Source: a virus
IMG/VR virus record: IMGVR_UViG_3300008997_002311
Coordinates: 1-64,000 of that record
Strand: one strand, 5' to 3'
Length of the DNA stretch: 64,000 nt
Shown here: one piece after another, positions 63,835 to 64,000 of the stretch
How positions within the stretch are numbered: the stretch's first letter is position 1
Layout: each line of letters opens with the position of its first letter
Notes under the pieces: model-generated
The model's input: only the letters and a program-made list of their open reading frames with translations
What the model was told of the DNA's origin: nothing
The model's database searches: none
Position numbers and translations under genes: made by a program

Positions 63835-64000
63835 ATGCTTTCAATTCAACAAACCAATGTACTCGGACAGATTTTAGAAACTTCTTGGGGTAAGAGTAGC
63901 CAAACTTATAGCTGTAAAGCTAATTTAGTTGGAGAAAATACTCTTAGAGTAATGTTTAGCACGATAGTGTATTTAGCATCAGAGCGAGGAATGGAAGTTC
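63835..64000 (+). CDS. start of an unidentified gene (partial at window end)
   Basis: Translation from the ATG at 63835, preceded by AGAGGA at a suitable distance, gives 55 residues with no stop before the window edge. It opens SIQQTNVLGQILETSW and has a beta-rich KANLVGENTLRVMFSTIVYL stretch. The coding frame is open, and spacing fits the operon, so it is likely real. No family is recognised. Confidence 0.6.
   Translation, partial: MLSIQQTNVLGQILETSWGKSSQTYSCKANLVGENTLRVMFSTIVYLASERGMEV

Noticed and set aside
1-64000. tRNA genes
   Set aside because: I looked in the few intergenic gaps for cloverleaf arms and the GTTCRA-type T-loop and found none. The gaps are too short or too AT-rich.

Overview
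The window is a 64 kb stretch of an AT-rich, T4-like, contractile-tailed bacteriophage genome. Every gene I can support is on the + strand. Genes are tightly packed, with many stop/start overlaps (ATGA, GTGA, TAATG), and no gene-free gap exceeds about 110 bases. The phage assignment rests on baseplate proteins related to T4 gp25 and gp6, an OB-fold hub-like protein, a T4 gp55-like late sigma factor, an Mre11/Rad50 (gp47/gp46) recombination protein, a small zinc-finger/TOPRIM primase, and several giant repetitive fibre or virion proteins. Head, portal, terminase, sheath and DNA polymerase genes are not in the window. The style (lectin-rich virion proteins, carbamoyltransferase, sugar-nucleotide enzymes) resembles marine myoviruses. 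The host cannot be named from the sequence.

Layout. (1) 1-7220 and 8172-10582 form a glycan island: the end of a NeuB-type sialic-acid synthase, a HAD-cupin fusion, a CDP-paratose-epimerase-like enzyme, a methyltransferase, a GT2 glycosyltransferase, a NodU/CmcH-type carbamoyltransferase, a short UDP-sugar dehydrogenase, a second epimerase and two GT-B glycosyltransferases. A Cas4/RecB-like PD-(D/E)XK nuclease with four cysteines (7255-8076) interrupts it and is followed by a terminator. (2) 10579-12021 holds a small membrane protein, the gp55-like sigma factor and a small acidic protein. (3) 12033-18221 is the baseplate core: hub-like OB protein, unknown, gp25, gp6, DNRLRE-like protein. (4) 18221-29915 encodes three large structural proteins with ConA/LamG lectin folds, one with a P2 gpI-like segment. 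(5) 29996-39145 carries two fibre proteins sharing repeat modules; the first also contains a tandem duplication of about 570 residues. (6) 39555-41627 is a separate fibre-like gene with a strong Shine-Dalgarno, richer codons and a UUCG-loop terminator. (7) 41738-58894 is a second virion-protein cluster. It includes an 1110-residue protein carrying a Hint (intein-like) domain, an unrecognised 1933-residue protein, a fibronectin-III protein and another lectin-like protein. (8) 58894-64000 is DNA metabolism: RuvC-like resolvase, primase, a single-chain Mre11-Rad50 fusion, a zinc-ribbon protein and one gene cut by the window edge.

How the parts may work together (inference). The sigma factor probably drives transcription of the virion genes downstream. 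The virion is rich in lectin-like and repeat fibre modules that would contact glycans. The glycan island may alter the host surface or decorate virions. The recombination and primase genes match a T4-style replication strategy. The observations most worth follow-up are the Hint domain in a virion protein, the natural Mre11-Rad50 fusion, the modular fibre repeats and duplication, and the separately controlled, codon-biased fibre gene.
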